From an uncultured Prevotella sp. (GTDB taxonomy: Bacteria > Bacteroidota > Bacteroidia > Bacteroidales > Bacteroidaceae), in contig CAMHAM010000024.1 in NCBI GenBank assembly GCA_946183415.1, forward strand, positions 1-42,912: a stretch of 42,912 bases of DNA. The letters are read 5' to 3'. Below the pieces are notes generated by a model that saw only the letters and a list, made by a program, of their open reading frames with translations, was not told the DNA's origin and ran no database searches. The stretch's first letter is position 1, and each line of letters begins with the position of its first letter. Shown one piece after another: positions 25,366 to 33,100 of the stretch. The position numbers and the translations under genes are program-made.

Positions 25366-25393
25366 TCAATGTTCAATCTTCAATGTTCAATGT
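25366..25393 (-). repeat. Four tandem 7-bp repeats
   Basis: The plus strand reads TCAATGT, TCAATCT, TCAATGT, TCAATGT in direct succession. The last unit contains the phosphatase stop codon and the others fill the gap before the STAS gene. Such an array could change length by slippage. Confidence 0.75.
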
Positions 25394-27333
25394 CCATTAT
25401 ACTGTATGGCCAGCATCGTCAGGTCGTCGCTCTGGGGCGCTCCGGCCACATAGGTGTGTACGGCCTCCGTCATGCGCTCTATCAGGCTCTGGGGTGAACG
25501 CCCGCCGTCTGCCACAAACTGTCGGGCCACCTCATTCATGCGCTCTTCGCCAAACATGGCCTGGCTGGTGTCCTCTGCCTCTGTCAGTCCGTCGGTATAG
25601 AGGAAGATGGTGGTATGCGGCTGCATGGTTGTCTCTTGCAGCACATAGCGGATACCCCTCATCGCTCCTATTGGCAGGCGCCTGGCCACAGGCAACTCGG
25701 CAACCTCCGTCCCAATCATCAGCGGCGGATTATGGGCGGCACAGCAGTAGCTCAGATGGCCCGAAGCCAGGTCGAGGCATCCCACGAACAGGGTAACAAA
25801 CATGTGTGTGTCGTTACCGGCAGCCATCAGATTGTTCATCTCTATCACAATCTGGTCTGGCTGGTCCAGATGCCTTGAGACGGTACGGAACTGCGACCTC
25901 GTCACCGTCATCAGCAGGGATGCCGGGATGCCCTTGCCGCTCACGTCACCGATACAGAAGAGGAGCTTCTCGTCGCGGATATAAAAGTCGAACAGGTCGC
26001 CGCCCACTTCCTTGGCTGAGGTCAGCTGTCCGAAAATGTCGATGTCCTTACGGTCTGGGAATGGCGGAAATATCTTTGGCAGCATCGACAGCTGAATGCC
26101 CTTGGCCACATTCAGTTCGCTCTCGATGGTGGCTTTCTGCGCGGTGGTTGTCTCCAGCTCTTCGATATACCTGACGAGCGAGTGTTGCATATGACTGAAC
26201 GTCTGGCTCAGCTGCCCTATCTCGTCGGTACGGCCAGAGACAGGCAACTCCATGTCGAACTTGCCCGAGGCAATCGTCTCTGCCCCTTTCGTCAGCTGGC
26301 GCAGCGGCTTCAACTCCTTTGTGACGATACGGCTGAAGAGCCACAGCATCAGCAACAGACCGATAGTCAGGATAAGGGTCATGATGCGCTTCAGCCGGTT
26401 GTAGCCGCCAAAGATGTCGCTTTCAGGACAAAGGATGGACACGCTCCAGCCCGTTTCCGGGAGCGGTTTGTAGAACACCAGGTAATCGTGCCCGTCCAGT
26501 TCTATCTCCCGCATGCCCTCCTCACCAGCCTGCATGGCCAGCCCGAGTGCCTTGAGCTGGTCATTGGGCTTGAGAAGTGTCTGGGTGAAGACCGTCTGAT
26601 AGAACAGCATCGTCGAGTCGGGATGCACCAGATAGGTGCCGCCTCGTCCCAGCATGATGTTATAGGAATGGGGATAGGGTTGCATGGCAGAGATGGTGCT
26701 CGACAGCCAGGATAAGGAGATGTCGGCAGAAAGCACACCCACGAACGCGCCCCCGCTGTCTTTCAGTGGCTTGCAGTATGAGGTGATGATCTCCTTGGTG
26801 TAGGTGGAATCGATGTCAAGGTCGATGAACGGCTCTGTCCAGCAGGCTTTGTCCATCAGCTTGGGCATGAGATACCAGTCCATGCTGAAATAGTGGTACT
26901 GATCGTTGCCTTCCTGCACGGTTTCTATAGAGTCGGGCGACTCACGGAAGGAATAGGCTGAGAAGTAGAGCCCTTTCTCCTTGAAGTAGTTAGGCTCAAA
27001 AGCCAGCGAACAACCATAGAGGTTGGGATTGTTCATCAGGATATGGCGCGAATAGGCATACATTGAGTCGGGCGTGTCGAGATGGCGCTGCACCAGCCAG
27101 TCGGTGTTGTCCACCGCCGTCTCCACATCTTTCAGGATGGCCGACACCCGCTGTACGGTCAGGTCGAGCGACAGCGTGGCGCGATCGACAGCCTCCCGGC
27201 GTATCGCCTCGCGCGACACAGAAAACAGGTAGTTCAGCGACCCGACAAAGATGACGGTGGCGAAACACAGAATCCAGAGGCTTAGCCTGACTGACAGCTT
27301 GCGTCGTATATAGTCGAGTATCTTCATAGGCAT
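25387..27333 (-). CDS. Membrane dCache-HAMP-SpoIIE (PP2C) phosphatase
   Basis: Sensor phosphatase of 648 residues. Membrane helices are predicted at about 17-37 and 317-335. Between them is an extracytoplasmic dCache domain (WYLMPK..ACWTEPFID...IITSYCKPLKDSGG..VGVLSADISL). HAMP follows at about 336-395, a short signalling helix, and the SpoIIE/PP2C domain from about 430. Metal-binding motifs are present: GGDLFDF (444-450), GDVSGKGIPA (462-471) and the terminal SDDLTMLAI. It should dephosphorylate the STAS protein encoded next when a ligand binds outside. Its ATG overlaps the stop of the binding-protein gene (TAATG), so the two are coupled. The ligand is unknown; an amino acid or thiamine-like compound is possible only by analogy. 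Confidence 0.9.
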   Translation of the reverse strand: MPMKILDYIRRKLSVRLSLWILCFATVIFVGSLNYLFSVSREAIRREAVDRATLSLDLTVQRVSAILKDVETAVDNTDWLVQRHLDTPDSMYAYSRHILMNNPNLYGCSLAFEPNYFKEKGLYFSAYSFRESPDSIETVQEGNDQYHYFSMDWYLMPKLMDKACWTEPFIDLDIDSTYTKEIITSYCKPLKDSGGAFVGVLSADISLSWLSSTISAMQPYPHSYNIMLGRGGTYLVHPDSTMLFYQTVFTQTLLKPNDQLKALGLAMQAGEEGMREIELDGHDYLVFYKPLPETGWSVSILCPESDIFGGYNRLKRIMTLILTIGLLLMLWLFSRIVTKELKPLRQLTKGAETIASGKFDMELPVSGRTDEIGQLSQTFSHMQHSLVRYIEELETTTAQKATIESELNVAKGIQLSMLPKIFPPFPDRKDIDIFGQLTSAKEVGGDLFDFYIRDEKLLFCIGDVSGKGIPASLLMTVTRSQFRTVSRHLDQPDQIVIEMNNLMAAGNDTHMFVTLFVGCLDLASGHLSYCCAAHNPPLMIGTEVAELPVARRLPIGAMRGIRYVLQETTMQPHTTIFLYTDGLTEAEDTSQAMFGEERMNEVARQFVADGGRSPQSLIERMTEAVHTYVAGAPQSDDLTMLAIQYNGH

Positions 27334-28292
27334 TACCGGGCTATCAGTTCCTCATACTTCACTTCGCGCTCCAGCACGCCTTGCTCATGCATCAGGCGGC
27401 TGGCCTTCTCCACCATGTCGCGGCGCAGACGGAACTCACGCTTCTTCGACTCACGGTCTATCTGCAGGCGCAGTATCTCCTTGAGCATCAGCTCCTGCAG
27501 CACGCGGTTGGTGCCCACGCGGTTTCCCCTCACATACTTCATCACGATGTCGAGCGTCTCTTCCTGGTGACTGGCAGCCCACTCCCAGCCCTTGCGGGTG
27601 GCATCGGCAAAGCGCCGGGCCTGGTCACGGTGCCGCACGTAGTAGGCCTTCGTCATGTATACTCCGTCGTCCTGGATATTATATCCGTGGTCGCAGAACC
27701 GGTACACCGTCTTATCGTCGAGCGGCATGCCGGCCTGCAGCAGCTGGTAGTACTCATTATAGCTCATCGCCAGTGTGCCGTCAAGCGCCCCCGTCACGAA
27801 GAGGTTCATGTTGGCGGCATAGCGCACCCACTCGTAGTCGAGGTTCTCCTTATTGCTCATACAGATGCCCAGCAGTCCTGAGCCCGCCTGCCATGTGCCC
27901 ATACGTGCACCTTTCTGGGTCAGCGGATTCTTCCCCCGTCGGGAAATGATCATCAGGCCATTGTTCATCGAGGTCTGCAGGATATTCACTAAGGGCACGC
28001 CTCTGTCGATGATTTCCATTGCCTGGGGAAGCATCAGCATCGTAACCTGGCACTTGCCGCCAATGATGCGACTCATCACTGGTTCCGACACCGAGGGATG
28101 CACAATCTCCACATCGACACCAGCCTCACGATAGAAGCCCTTTTCCTGAGCCACATAAAAGCCCGCGAACTGAGCCTGCGCCGTCCAGTTGGGCGTGAAC
28201 ACCAGTTTCTGAGCATATACAGGCAGCACTGCTAGCAACAATACTGTCAAAAGCCAGAGCACAATTTTTCTTTCATTGTCTGTTCTACGCAT
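27333..28292 (-). CDS. NMT1/THI5-like periplasmic substrate-binding protein
   Basis: Periplasmic binding protein of 319 residues. A hydrophobic signal sequence (about residues 9-27) ends at VYAQ and has no lipobox. The mature start FTPNWTAQAQFAGFYVAQEKG then GFYREAGVDVEIV is the hallmark of the NMT1/THI5/SsuA group. In ABC importers this group delivers pyrimidine precursors, sulfonates or nitrate, but no permease or ATPase gene is near. Overlap by one base with the dCache phosphatase gene (TAATG) suggests it presents its ligand to that sensor (inference). It opens the six-gene operon that continues through STAS, the VgrG-like protein, the beta-helix protein and the RRF-like protein. Confidence 0.87.
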   Translation of the reverse strand: MRRTDNERKIVLWLLTVLLLAVLPVYAQKLVFTPNWTAQAQFAGFYVAQEKGFYREAGVDVEIVHPSVSEPVMSRIIGGKCQVTMLMLPQAMEIIDRGVPLVNILQTSMNNGLMIISRRGKNPLTQKGARMGTWQAGSGLLGICMSNKENLDYEWVRYAANMNLFVTGALDGTLAMSYNEYYQLLQAGMPLDDKTVYRFCDHGYNIQDDGVYMTKAYYVRHRDQARRFADATRKGWEWAASHQEETLDIVMKYVRGNRVGTNRVLQELMLKEILRLQIDRESKKREFRLRRDMVEKASRLMHEQGVLEREVKYEELIAR

Positions 28293-28344
28293 ATCGTCAT
28301 GTAATCTTTATAGTTAAGGAGTATTGTGTCACTAATAATCGGTG

Positions 28345-28352
28345 CAAATATA
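28345..28352 (-). promoter_or_regulatory. -7 promoter element for the six-gene operon
   Basis: The minus strand reads TATATTTG, about 53 bp before the start codon of the binding-protein gene. No clear -33 element was seen at the standard spacing. Confidence 0.55.
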
Positions 28353-28650
28353 CAAATAAAAATGAAAAGACGAAACAATATACTGTTAAAAAATCAGAAA
28401 AGGATGCAAGTTCTGGCAATTTACTGTGTATCATTGTCAACTGCCACTGGTGGCATGGCCGTTGGCGGCGAAGATCCTGACTTTGGCGATGCGTCACCCT
28501 GCTTGCGCGCCAGCTGGCCAATCACATACTCTACCCAAGGTGTAGCCAAGGTCAAAACGCTGGCATTGCCTTGGATAGAACCAAAGTACTACCTAGATAG
28601 GGTAAGGGTAGAGCGAAGGAATTCATGGGACCGGATTCCATGAGGAATGG
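28353..28650. other. Intergenic stretch without a supported gene
   Basis: It holds an open frame on the plus strand (28362-28643, 93 codons) that matches no family I know and has no clear promoter. A perfect 14-bp palindrome, TGCCACTGGTGGCA, lies at 28442-28455. The middle part is GC-richer than typical spacer here, so a degraded gene is possible. Confidence 0.3.
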
Positions 28651-28686
28651 AAAAACGGGGCTTCGCAATCACTGCGGGCCCCGTTT
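28651..28686 (-). terminator. Terminator of candidate small RNA, copy 2
   Basis: AAACGGGGC (28653-28661) pairs with GCCCCGTTT (28678-28686), extended inside by CGCA/TGCG. Read on the minus strand, the hairpin ends in a run of five Ts. On the plus strand no T run follows. Confidence 0.8.
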
Positions 28687-28815
28687 ACTTTCATTACTAA
28701 CAATAACTCTAAAACTATTCAATCAAATGGAAAAAAGAAAATCACTAATAATAACCAAACGTATGCAAATATGAATCAAAAAACTATTTCTAACTTATGT
28801 ATGAATCTTAAATCT
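28651..28815 (-). ncRNA. Candidate small RNA, about 165 nt
   Basis: Predicted transcript from just after the -7 box to the end of the intrinsic terminator at 28651-28686. It has no credible coding frame. Its 5' end is nearly the same as that of the candidate RNA at 16212-16327, and both end in a GGGGC/GCCCC hairpin. The SBP operon lies further downstream but has its own -7 box. Confidence 0.5.
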
Positions 28816-28819
28816 GATG

Positions 28820-28851
28820 CAAAGGTAAGGGGATTTTCGATTGATCCCAAA
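28820..28851 (-). promoter_or_regulatory. Promoter within intergenic element copy 2
   Basis: The minus strand has TTTG (28848-28851), 20 bp, then TACCTTTG (28820-28827). Spacing and sequence match the promoter in copy 1. Confidence 0.7.
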
Positions 28852-28946
28852 TAAAATGGTCATTTCTTCGCTGACTTGTTGCGGCAGAGTCATGGATTTG
28901 CGACAAACTGCGGCCATCCCCCACTTGCGTGTCGCAAAAAAAGGAG

Positions 28947-29367
28947 TTTCAACAGCTGACGGGCTGCAAGAACGAGGAACATATAGTGCGACGAGCCTCC
29001 TCCAAGCACATACTCCACCTGCTGCCACAGGAATGGGAACTCCAGGAGTTCAGGGAAGTCAGGACGGATGAGGGCCGTGCCGGAAACCACGCCTCCTGGG
29101 ATGTACGACCAGTCAGCACGATTCAGGCCATAAGCAACGGTAGCCGACTTGGCACCTACGCCTGAGGCGAAAGAGGCGCTGTTGCTGCCGGGGTGACAAC
29201 CCAGAACAAAGTTGAGTGCATCATACACAGTTGTTGCTGGGAAGATATCAGGATAGGCTGCAGTGAGGAAATAATATTCGAAACCGAAGCGCTGGATATC
29301 CCAGCCTGCCCCCCAGATGCTCAGACGATAAGGCACGCCGTAGGGCGTCTCTGCCGATTGCTTGTCG
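28947..29367 (-). pseudogene. Duplicated C-terminal fragment of GH9 enzyme
   Basis: This segment aligns without gaps to 33231-33651, the last ~140 codons of the intact GH9 gene, at a constant offset of 4284 bp. I count about 20 differences in the 387 bp from 28981 to 29367, with none at all in 29092-29276. The fragment keeps the GCHPGSNSASFASG segment and the catalytic-acid Glu (in VEYVLGG), but lacks the nucleophile-bearing half and any signal peptide, so it cannot be an enzyme. The native stop is lost: the open frame runs on to 28890 into the neighbouring element. At the other end it joins a hairpin-derived stretch (MKIPDSLLRSGIS) whose ATG overlaps the receptor stop (TAATG). Expression is uncertain. 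Confidence 0.85.
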
Positions 29368-29368
29368 G

Positions 29369-29401
29369 AAATCCCCGATCTCAATAAGGAGTCGGGGATT
29401 T
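29369..29401 (-). terminator. Hairpin after the receptor gene, possibly truncated terminator
   Basis: AAATCCCCGA (29369-29378) pairs with TCGGGGATTT (29392-29401), just past the receptor stop. The minus-strand T tail is short because the GH9 fragment joins immediately beyond it, suggesting the duplication clipped a terminator. On the plus strand the hairpin ends in TTTT. Confidence 0.6.
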
Positions 29402-29404
29402 TCA

Positions 29405-31975
29405 TTACAGTCTGTTTCTCTCGTCGTTTCCAGCACCAGAGCCCTTATACTTCGAACGCGATGCGTTGAAATTGTAGCTCAGGGTCAGCCCTACACACTG
29501 CGTATAAGTGTATACGTCTTGGTCTGTCAGGCCGATGGCATAGTAAGTGGTCATTTTGTTTCTTGACGTACGGAAGATGTCATTGGCATAGAGCGTACAC
29601 GAAAGCCGTTCATTGAAGAATGACTTCTGCAGGCGGGCATTCACCGCAAAACTGTCGCCACGATACATGAATGCCCAATGGTTGCTGCCTGTATAACCAA
29701 TCTGCAACAAGGCCTTCATCGTTGAGCTGATGACAAACCAGCTCTTGAGATCGAAGGAGAATTCGGGCTTGTTCAGTTTCTTTGGTGCGCCATACGCTTC
29801 GGCATCGAACATCTGCTGATAGTAGTGCAGCGTAGCTGTGGGTTGCCAGAAGCCAAGCTTTGGCGAGGCGACGAGGGTGGCATAGACACGATCCTGATGA
29901 TCGAAATTCATGGGTTGGAAGATGGCAATCTCCTTCTCTTCATCATACACTCTACCAATGTGGGTAAACAGGTCGTTCTCACGCGTAAAGCCTGCTACGA
30001 ACGTCAGCCACGAGTAGGTGAGATTAAGGTCGATGCTTTGGCGCACCGACGGGCGTAACAACGGATTACCACCCTCATAAAACATACGGCTGTCATAGAC
30101 AATCATGGATTCCAGCATACGGTAGGGCGGACGAGTGATACGCTTGCTATAGCTCAACTGGGCACCCCATTTGTCCTTCTGCCATGCAGCTGACAGGTTG
30201 GGGAACCAGTCGTTATAGGTGCGGCTGGGCTCTTGCTGCCATTCTCCAAACGAGTAGTAATCTGTTTTTACGTGCTCAAAGCGGAGGCCAGCATTCAGGC
30301 GCCACTGCCCTAACTGGAGCTCGTATTCAGCAAAACCAGCTATGTTCTTTTCCTTCATCTCGTTTTCGGTCTCAGGTATGATGCCTTCTTCATTGAAATT
30401 GCGCCCATAGCTCTTCGTACTCGTTGCCTCAGTTCCACCACTCAGAACACCTTTCCAAACAGGATAAGACAGCACCAGTTTGCCCGCCATCATCTTACGG
30501 TCTTCATTGTTGAGGGTCGTGATGGTGCGGTCGCCAAGTTCTTGACTATACTCCTGCTGGTTAAGATGGCTCTCCGTCTTGCGTTGCAACATCGTCGCGT
30601 TTAAGTCGATGTCCAGTTTTCCTACCTTCCCCACATAATATGTATTCAGTTCCCATACAGGTTTGTCGAGTTCGTCGATATCTGTCTTCAATAGGACATC
30701 CCCGTAGAAGGCGCCATTCTTGAGATAGTTCTGCGTCATGTCTGACTTGAAATTATTATAGAATATCTTCTGCGATGAGAAGCTCAGTCCAAGAGAATGG
30801 TCGGTATTGAAATCGTAACTCAGGCCACCCTTGTACTGCAGTTCTGTCCAGCTACTCCTTACGGGTAAATCCGCATGGACATCGTAGATGTCTTTCTTGA
30901 TATGCAACTCCTGCTCAAGGTCCTGATCATTACTGTAATGTCCGTTGTCGAGGGCCACGTTGGCAAAGACCTCCAGTCCGCCAGTGCGATATTTCAAGGT
31001 CAGATCGTCATAGTTGTTCCACTTGTTGTTCTTCCATGTATCGCTGGTCACCATCAGGCTCAGTCCGTCGCCTTGCGCCTTCAGTGTCTTGATGCGGATG
31101 ACGGCATTCACCTCGGCATTGTATTTGGCTCCAGGAGACGTGATGACATCGACACTCTTGATATCCACCGATTTCAGTTGTTTCAGTTCGCTGGGGTCGC
31201 GTACCTTTTTATTATTGATATAGATCTCTGGCTCGCCTTTGGCCAGCACCTCGAACTTACCGTTGCTACCCTGAATCATCGGAATCATCGATAGCAGATC
31301 GTCGGCAGTTCCTACATCATGTAGGATAGAATGCTGAACGTCAACCGTCATTCCGCCTTGGACCGCCTTATATTGTGGAATCTCTCCTTTGACCTCTACA
31401 CCTTTCACCATATAGGTCTCTGGCAGGAGGGTAATGGTACCGATGTTACCGACACTGACATGGCGAGTCACCGTCCTATAGCCCACATAGGTCACCTTCA
31501 GCATGATCCTCTTCTCACTGCAAGGAATCACGAAGTCGCCATTCTCATTGCTGACACCGCCATTGATGTATGTGGAATTTCTATCACTGCTATTAGGATC
31601 TGCTGCGCCATGCAATGAGATATTGGCGAATTCTATGGGATTACCGCTCTCATCGACCACGCGTCCGATTACTTTCGCGTCCTCCTTTTGGGTACACTCA
31701 ATGAAGATGCGGTTGCCATCGTAGGTCACTTTCATCGGATAGAAGCCAATAATCTCACGGATTGCCTCTTTGATAGGCAGATTGCTGAAGCTACTGGTAA
31801 TGGTAAAATCTTCCAGTTCGTCATAGATGAAATAGATGGTATAGTCGCTGGTAACTGCGTTCAGGTCTTCAAGTACTTTCGAGAGCGACTCATTCTGATA
31901 CTGTCGGCTTATCCTCTGTGCTTGGGCACATAATGAAAGTGCACAGAGCAATGCTGTGAATATATACTTTTTCAT
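29405..31975 (-). CDS. TonB-dependent receptor-like outer membrane protein with STN domain
   Basis: Outer membrane protein of 856 residues. Signal peptide MKKYIFTALLCALSLCAQAQ. An STN (secretin/TonB N-terminal) domain spans about 21-95 (YQNESLSKVLEDLN...). A CarboxypepD_reg-like domain follows at about 98-185 (GRVVDESGNPIEFANISLHG), a plug at about 190-295 (DDLLSMIPMIQGS...GEPEIYINNKKV), and a long beta-barrel of the OMP_b-brl_3 type. STN domains relay ligand binding to an anti-sigma factor in cell-surface signalling (family knowledge). It is 17 bp after the anti-sigma gene, so sigma, anti-sigma and receptor are one operon. No SusD partner is present, so the ligand need not be a glycan; iron chelates or peptides are equally possible. 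Confidence 0.88.
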   Translation of the reverse strand: MKKYIFTALLCALSLCAQAQRISRQYQNESLSKVLEDLNAVTSDYTIYFIYDELEDFTITSSFSNLPIKEAIREIIGFYPMKVTYDGNRIFIECTQKEDAKVIGRVVDESGNPIEFANISLHGAADPNSSDRNSTYINGGVSNENGDFVIPCSEKRIMLKVTYVGYRTVTRHVSVGNIGTITLLPETYMVKGVEVKGEIPQYKAVQGGMTVDVQHSILHDVGTADDLLSMIPMIQGSNGKFEVLAKGEPEIYINNKKVRDPSELKQLKSVDIKSVDVITSPGAKYNAEVNAVIRIKTLKAQGDGLSLMVTSDTWKNNKWNNYDDLTLKYRTGGLEVFANVALDNGHYSNDQDLEQELHIKKDIYDVHADLPVRSSWTELQYKGGLSYDFNTDHSLGLSFSSQKIFYNNFKSDMTQNYLKNGAFYGDVLLKTDIDELDKPVWELNTYYVGKVGKLDIDLNATMLQRKTESHLNQQEYSQELGDRTITTLNNEDRKMMAGKLVLSYPVWKGVLSGGTEATSTKSYGRNFNEEGIIPETENEMKEKNIAGFAEYELQLGQWRLNAGLRFEHVKTDYYSFGEWQQEPSRTYNDWFPNLSAAWQKDKWGAQLSYSKRITRPPYRMLESMIVYDSRMFYEGGNPLLRPSVRQSIDLNLTYSWLTFVAGFTRENDLFTHIGRVYDEEKEIAIFQPMNFDHQDRVYATLVASPKLGFWQPTATLHYYQQMFDAEAYGAPKKLNKPEFSFDLKSWFVISSTMKALLQIGYTGSNHWAFMYRGDSFAVNARLQKSFFNERLSCTLYANDIFRTSRNKMTTYYAIGLTDQDVYTYTQCVGLTLSYNFNASRSKYKGSGAGNDERNRL

Positions 31976-31992
31976 AAAGTCGATGGTTTGTG

Positions 31993-32604
31993 TTATTCTA
32001 CAATCAGCTTCTTGTTGTCGCGAGTGATATGGATGCGTTCGAATTTATTGAACGTATCGATAATATCATCTATGTTTGACCGTCTATCCCATGTAAAGTA
32101 GAGGCGGATATGCTTGCATTCCTCATTCTTATAGACAGGCTCCAACTGATGAAAAGTTGCTATATCGCTAAGGATCGTTGCCAGTTCCTCATCTTCATAG
32201 AGAAGGGGCTTATTCTGTGCCGAGTCATCCTCGTCAATACGAGTGTCAATTGCTGATTGACTACTGCCAGCTACCGAAGTAGTTGTCTCTGTCTGAACCT
32301 GCTGCTGTGTCTGTCGCACCATCTGCACAGCAGCGTATGCGATGCCTGAAAGCATCAACAGACCGATGAACATAGCTGCAATCTTGGAAATCACAGACCC
32401 GCGATTCAGAGCAGATTTCCATGATCTATCCCCATTATTCGCCTGATGCTTCTCTGCATACATGGCATCTGTCGCCCGTACCATCTGTTCGTACAGCTGG
32501 CGATACTCCTCGTCAGCCATCAGCTGGCGCAACTCTTCGTCAGTGTAGCGCTCTGGATGCTCCTGCATCTCCAAAAGCCGCAGTAATTTCTCGTTGGTGT
32601 TCAT
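31993..32604 (-). CDS. Transmembrane anti-sigma factor with DUF4974-like C-terminus
   Basis: Protein of 203 residues with a cytoplasmic N-terminal helix bundle (about 1-60), one membrane helix at about 72-95 (VISKIAAMFIGLLMLSGIAYAAV), a Gln/Thr/Ser linker, and a periplasmic domain at about 140-203 (LATILSDIATFHQLEPVY...FNKFERIHITRD). That domain resembles the DUF4974/STN-type fold at the end of Bacteroidetes FecR-like anti-sigma factors. It lacks the central FecR domain, making it a short version. Its start overlaps the sigma stop by 4 bp (ATGA) and it precedes the STN receptor. It should hold the ECF sigma factor until the receptor signals. Confidence 0.82.
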   Translation of the reverse strand: MNTNEKLLRLLEMQEHPERYTDEELRQLMADEEYRQLYEQMVRATDAMYAEKHQANNGDRSWKSALNRGSVISKIAAMFIGLLMLSGIAYAAVQMVRQTQQQVQTETTTSVAGSSQSAIDTRIDEDDSAQNKPLLYEDEELATILSDIATFHQLEPVYKNEECKHIRLYFTWDRRSNIDDIIDTFNKFERIHITRDNKKLIVE

Positions 32605-33095
32605 TTGCTGAATCGGTTTTTGAGTTTAACGATAGCCTGCGAAAGATGCTTATAGACGGCTGCCTCACTGATACCCAGTTGCTCGGCTATCTCGCGATAC
32701 TTCAGTCGCTGAGAGCCGTAATGCAACTGGAACACACGACGCGTCTGCTCCGTCAGCCCAGTCTTGATGAACTGCTGATATTCCAGGTACAGCATTTCCT
32801 CATCGTCATGAGCATCCTCGTCGGCAGGGACATCGAATGGCAGAGCCCGTCGCATACGTTCTTGCAACTTCATCCGCTTCAGGCGGTTCAGGCATTCGAA
32901 GCGCACACTACTCATAGTATAGGCTCTCAGTCTATCGCCATCAGGCAAGAGGTCTGTAGTCATCAGTCTGGCCATCACATCGCCGACGGCATCACGTGCA
33001 TCCTCCTCATCATGGAGCAGGATGCACGCCCTTCTGAGCAGCTCTTCGTAGTGCAGACGGTAGAGTTCCGCTATTATCGCTTCTTTCTTCGGCAT
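32601..33095 (-). CDS. ECF-type RNA polymerase sigma factor
   Basis: Sigma-70 family factor of 164 residues. Region 2 covers about residues 10-85 (HYEELLRRACILLHDEEDARDAVGDVMARL). Region 4 covers about 105-160, with the helix-turn-helix LKYREIAEQLGISEAAVYKHLSQAIVKLK. It has the short two-domain layout of extracytoplasmic-function factors. It overlaps the anti-sigma gene by 4 bp and should direct transcription of this receptor operon and perhaps the GH9 gene upstream. The leader has a hairpin (33101-33125) just before the ATG. No TAnnTTTG element was seen in its 130-bp upstream gap, so it may be read from GH9 or be self-activated from a non-housekeeping promoter. Confidence 0.92.
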   Translation of the reverse strand: MPKKEAIIAELYRLHYEELLRRACILLHDEEDARDAVGDVMARLMTTDLLPDGDRLRAYTMSSVRFECLNRLKRMKLQERMRRALPFDVPADEDAHDDEEMLYLEYQQFIKTGLTEQTRRVFQLHYGSQRLKYREIAEQLGISEAAVYKHLSQAIVKLKNRFSK

Positions 33096-33100
33096 TTTTT

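Larger units (their letters stand above)
28651..28942 (-). repeat. Dispersed intergenic element, copy 2
   Basis: Minus-strand relative of 16077-16327. It has the poly-T start (plus-strand As at 28936-28942), GACACG, TGTCGCAA-type boxes at 28898-28905 and 28879-28886 (again 19 bp apart), CGCAACAAGTC, the promoter, the RNA start CATCAGAnTTAAnATTCAT, and a GC-rich terminator. Its transcribed body is about 50 nt longer than in copy 1. It directly abuts the 3' end of the duplicated GH9 fragment. Confidence 0.7.

Noticed and set aside
25366..25393. Short tandem array considered as CRISPR
   Set aside because: Units are 7 bp with no spacers and no cas genes are nearby.
28362..28643. 93-codon plus-strand frame before the 28653 hairpin
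   Set aside because: I first took the hairpin as its terminator, but the T run is on the other strand, there is no clear promoter and no family match.
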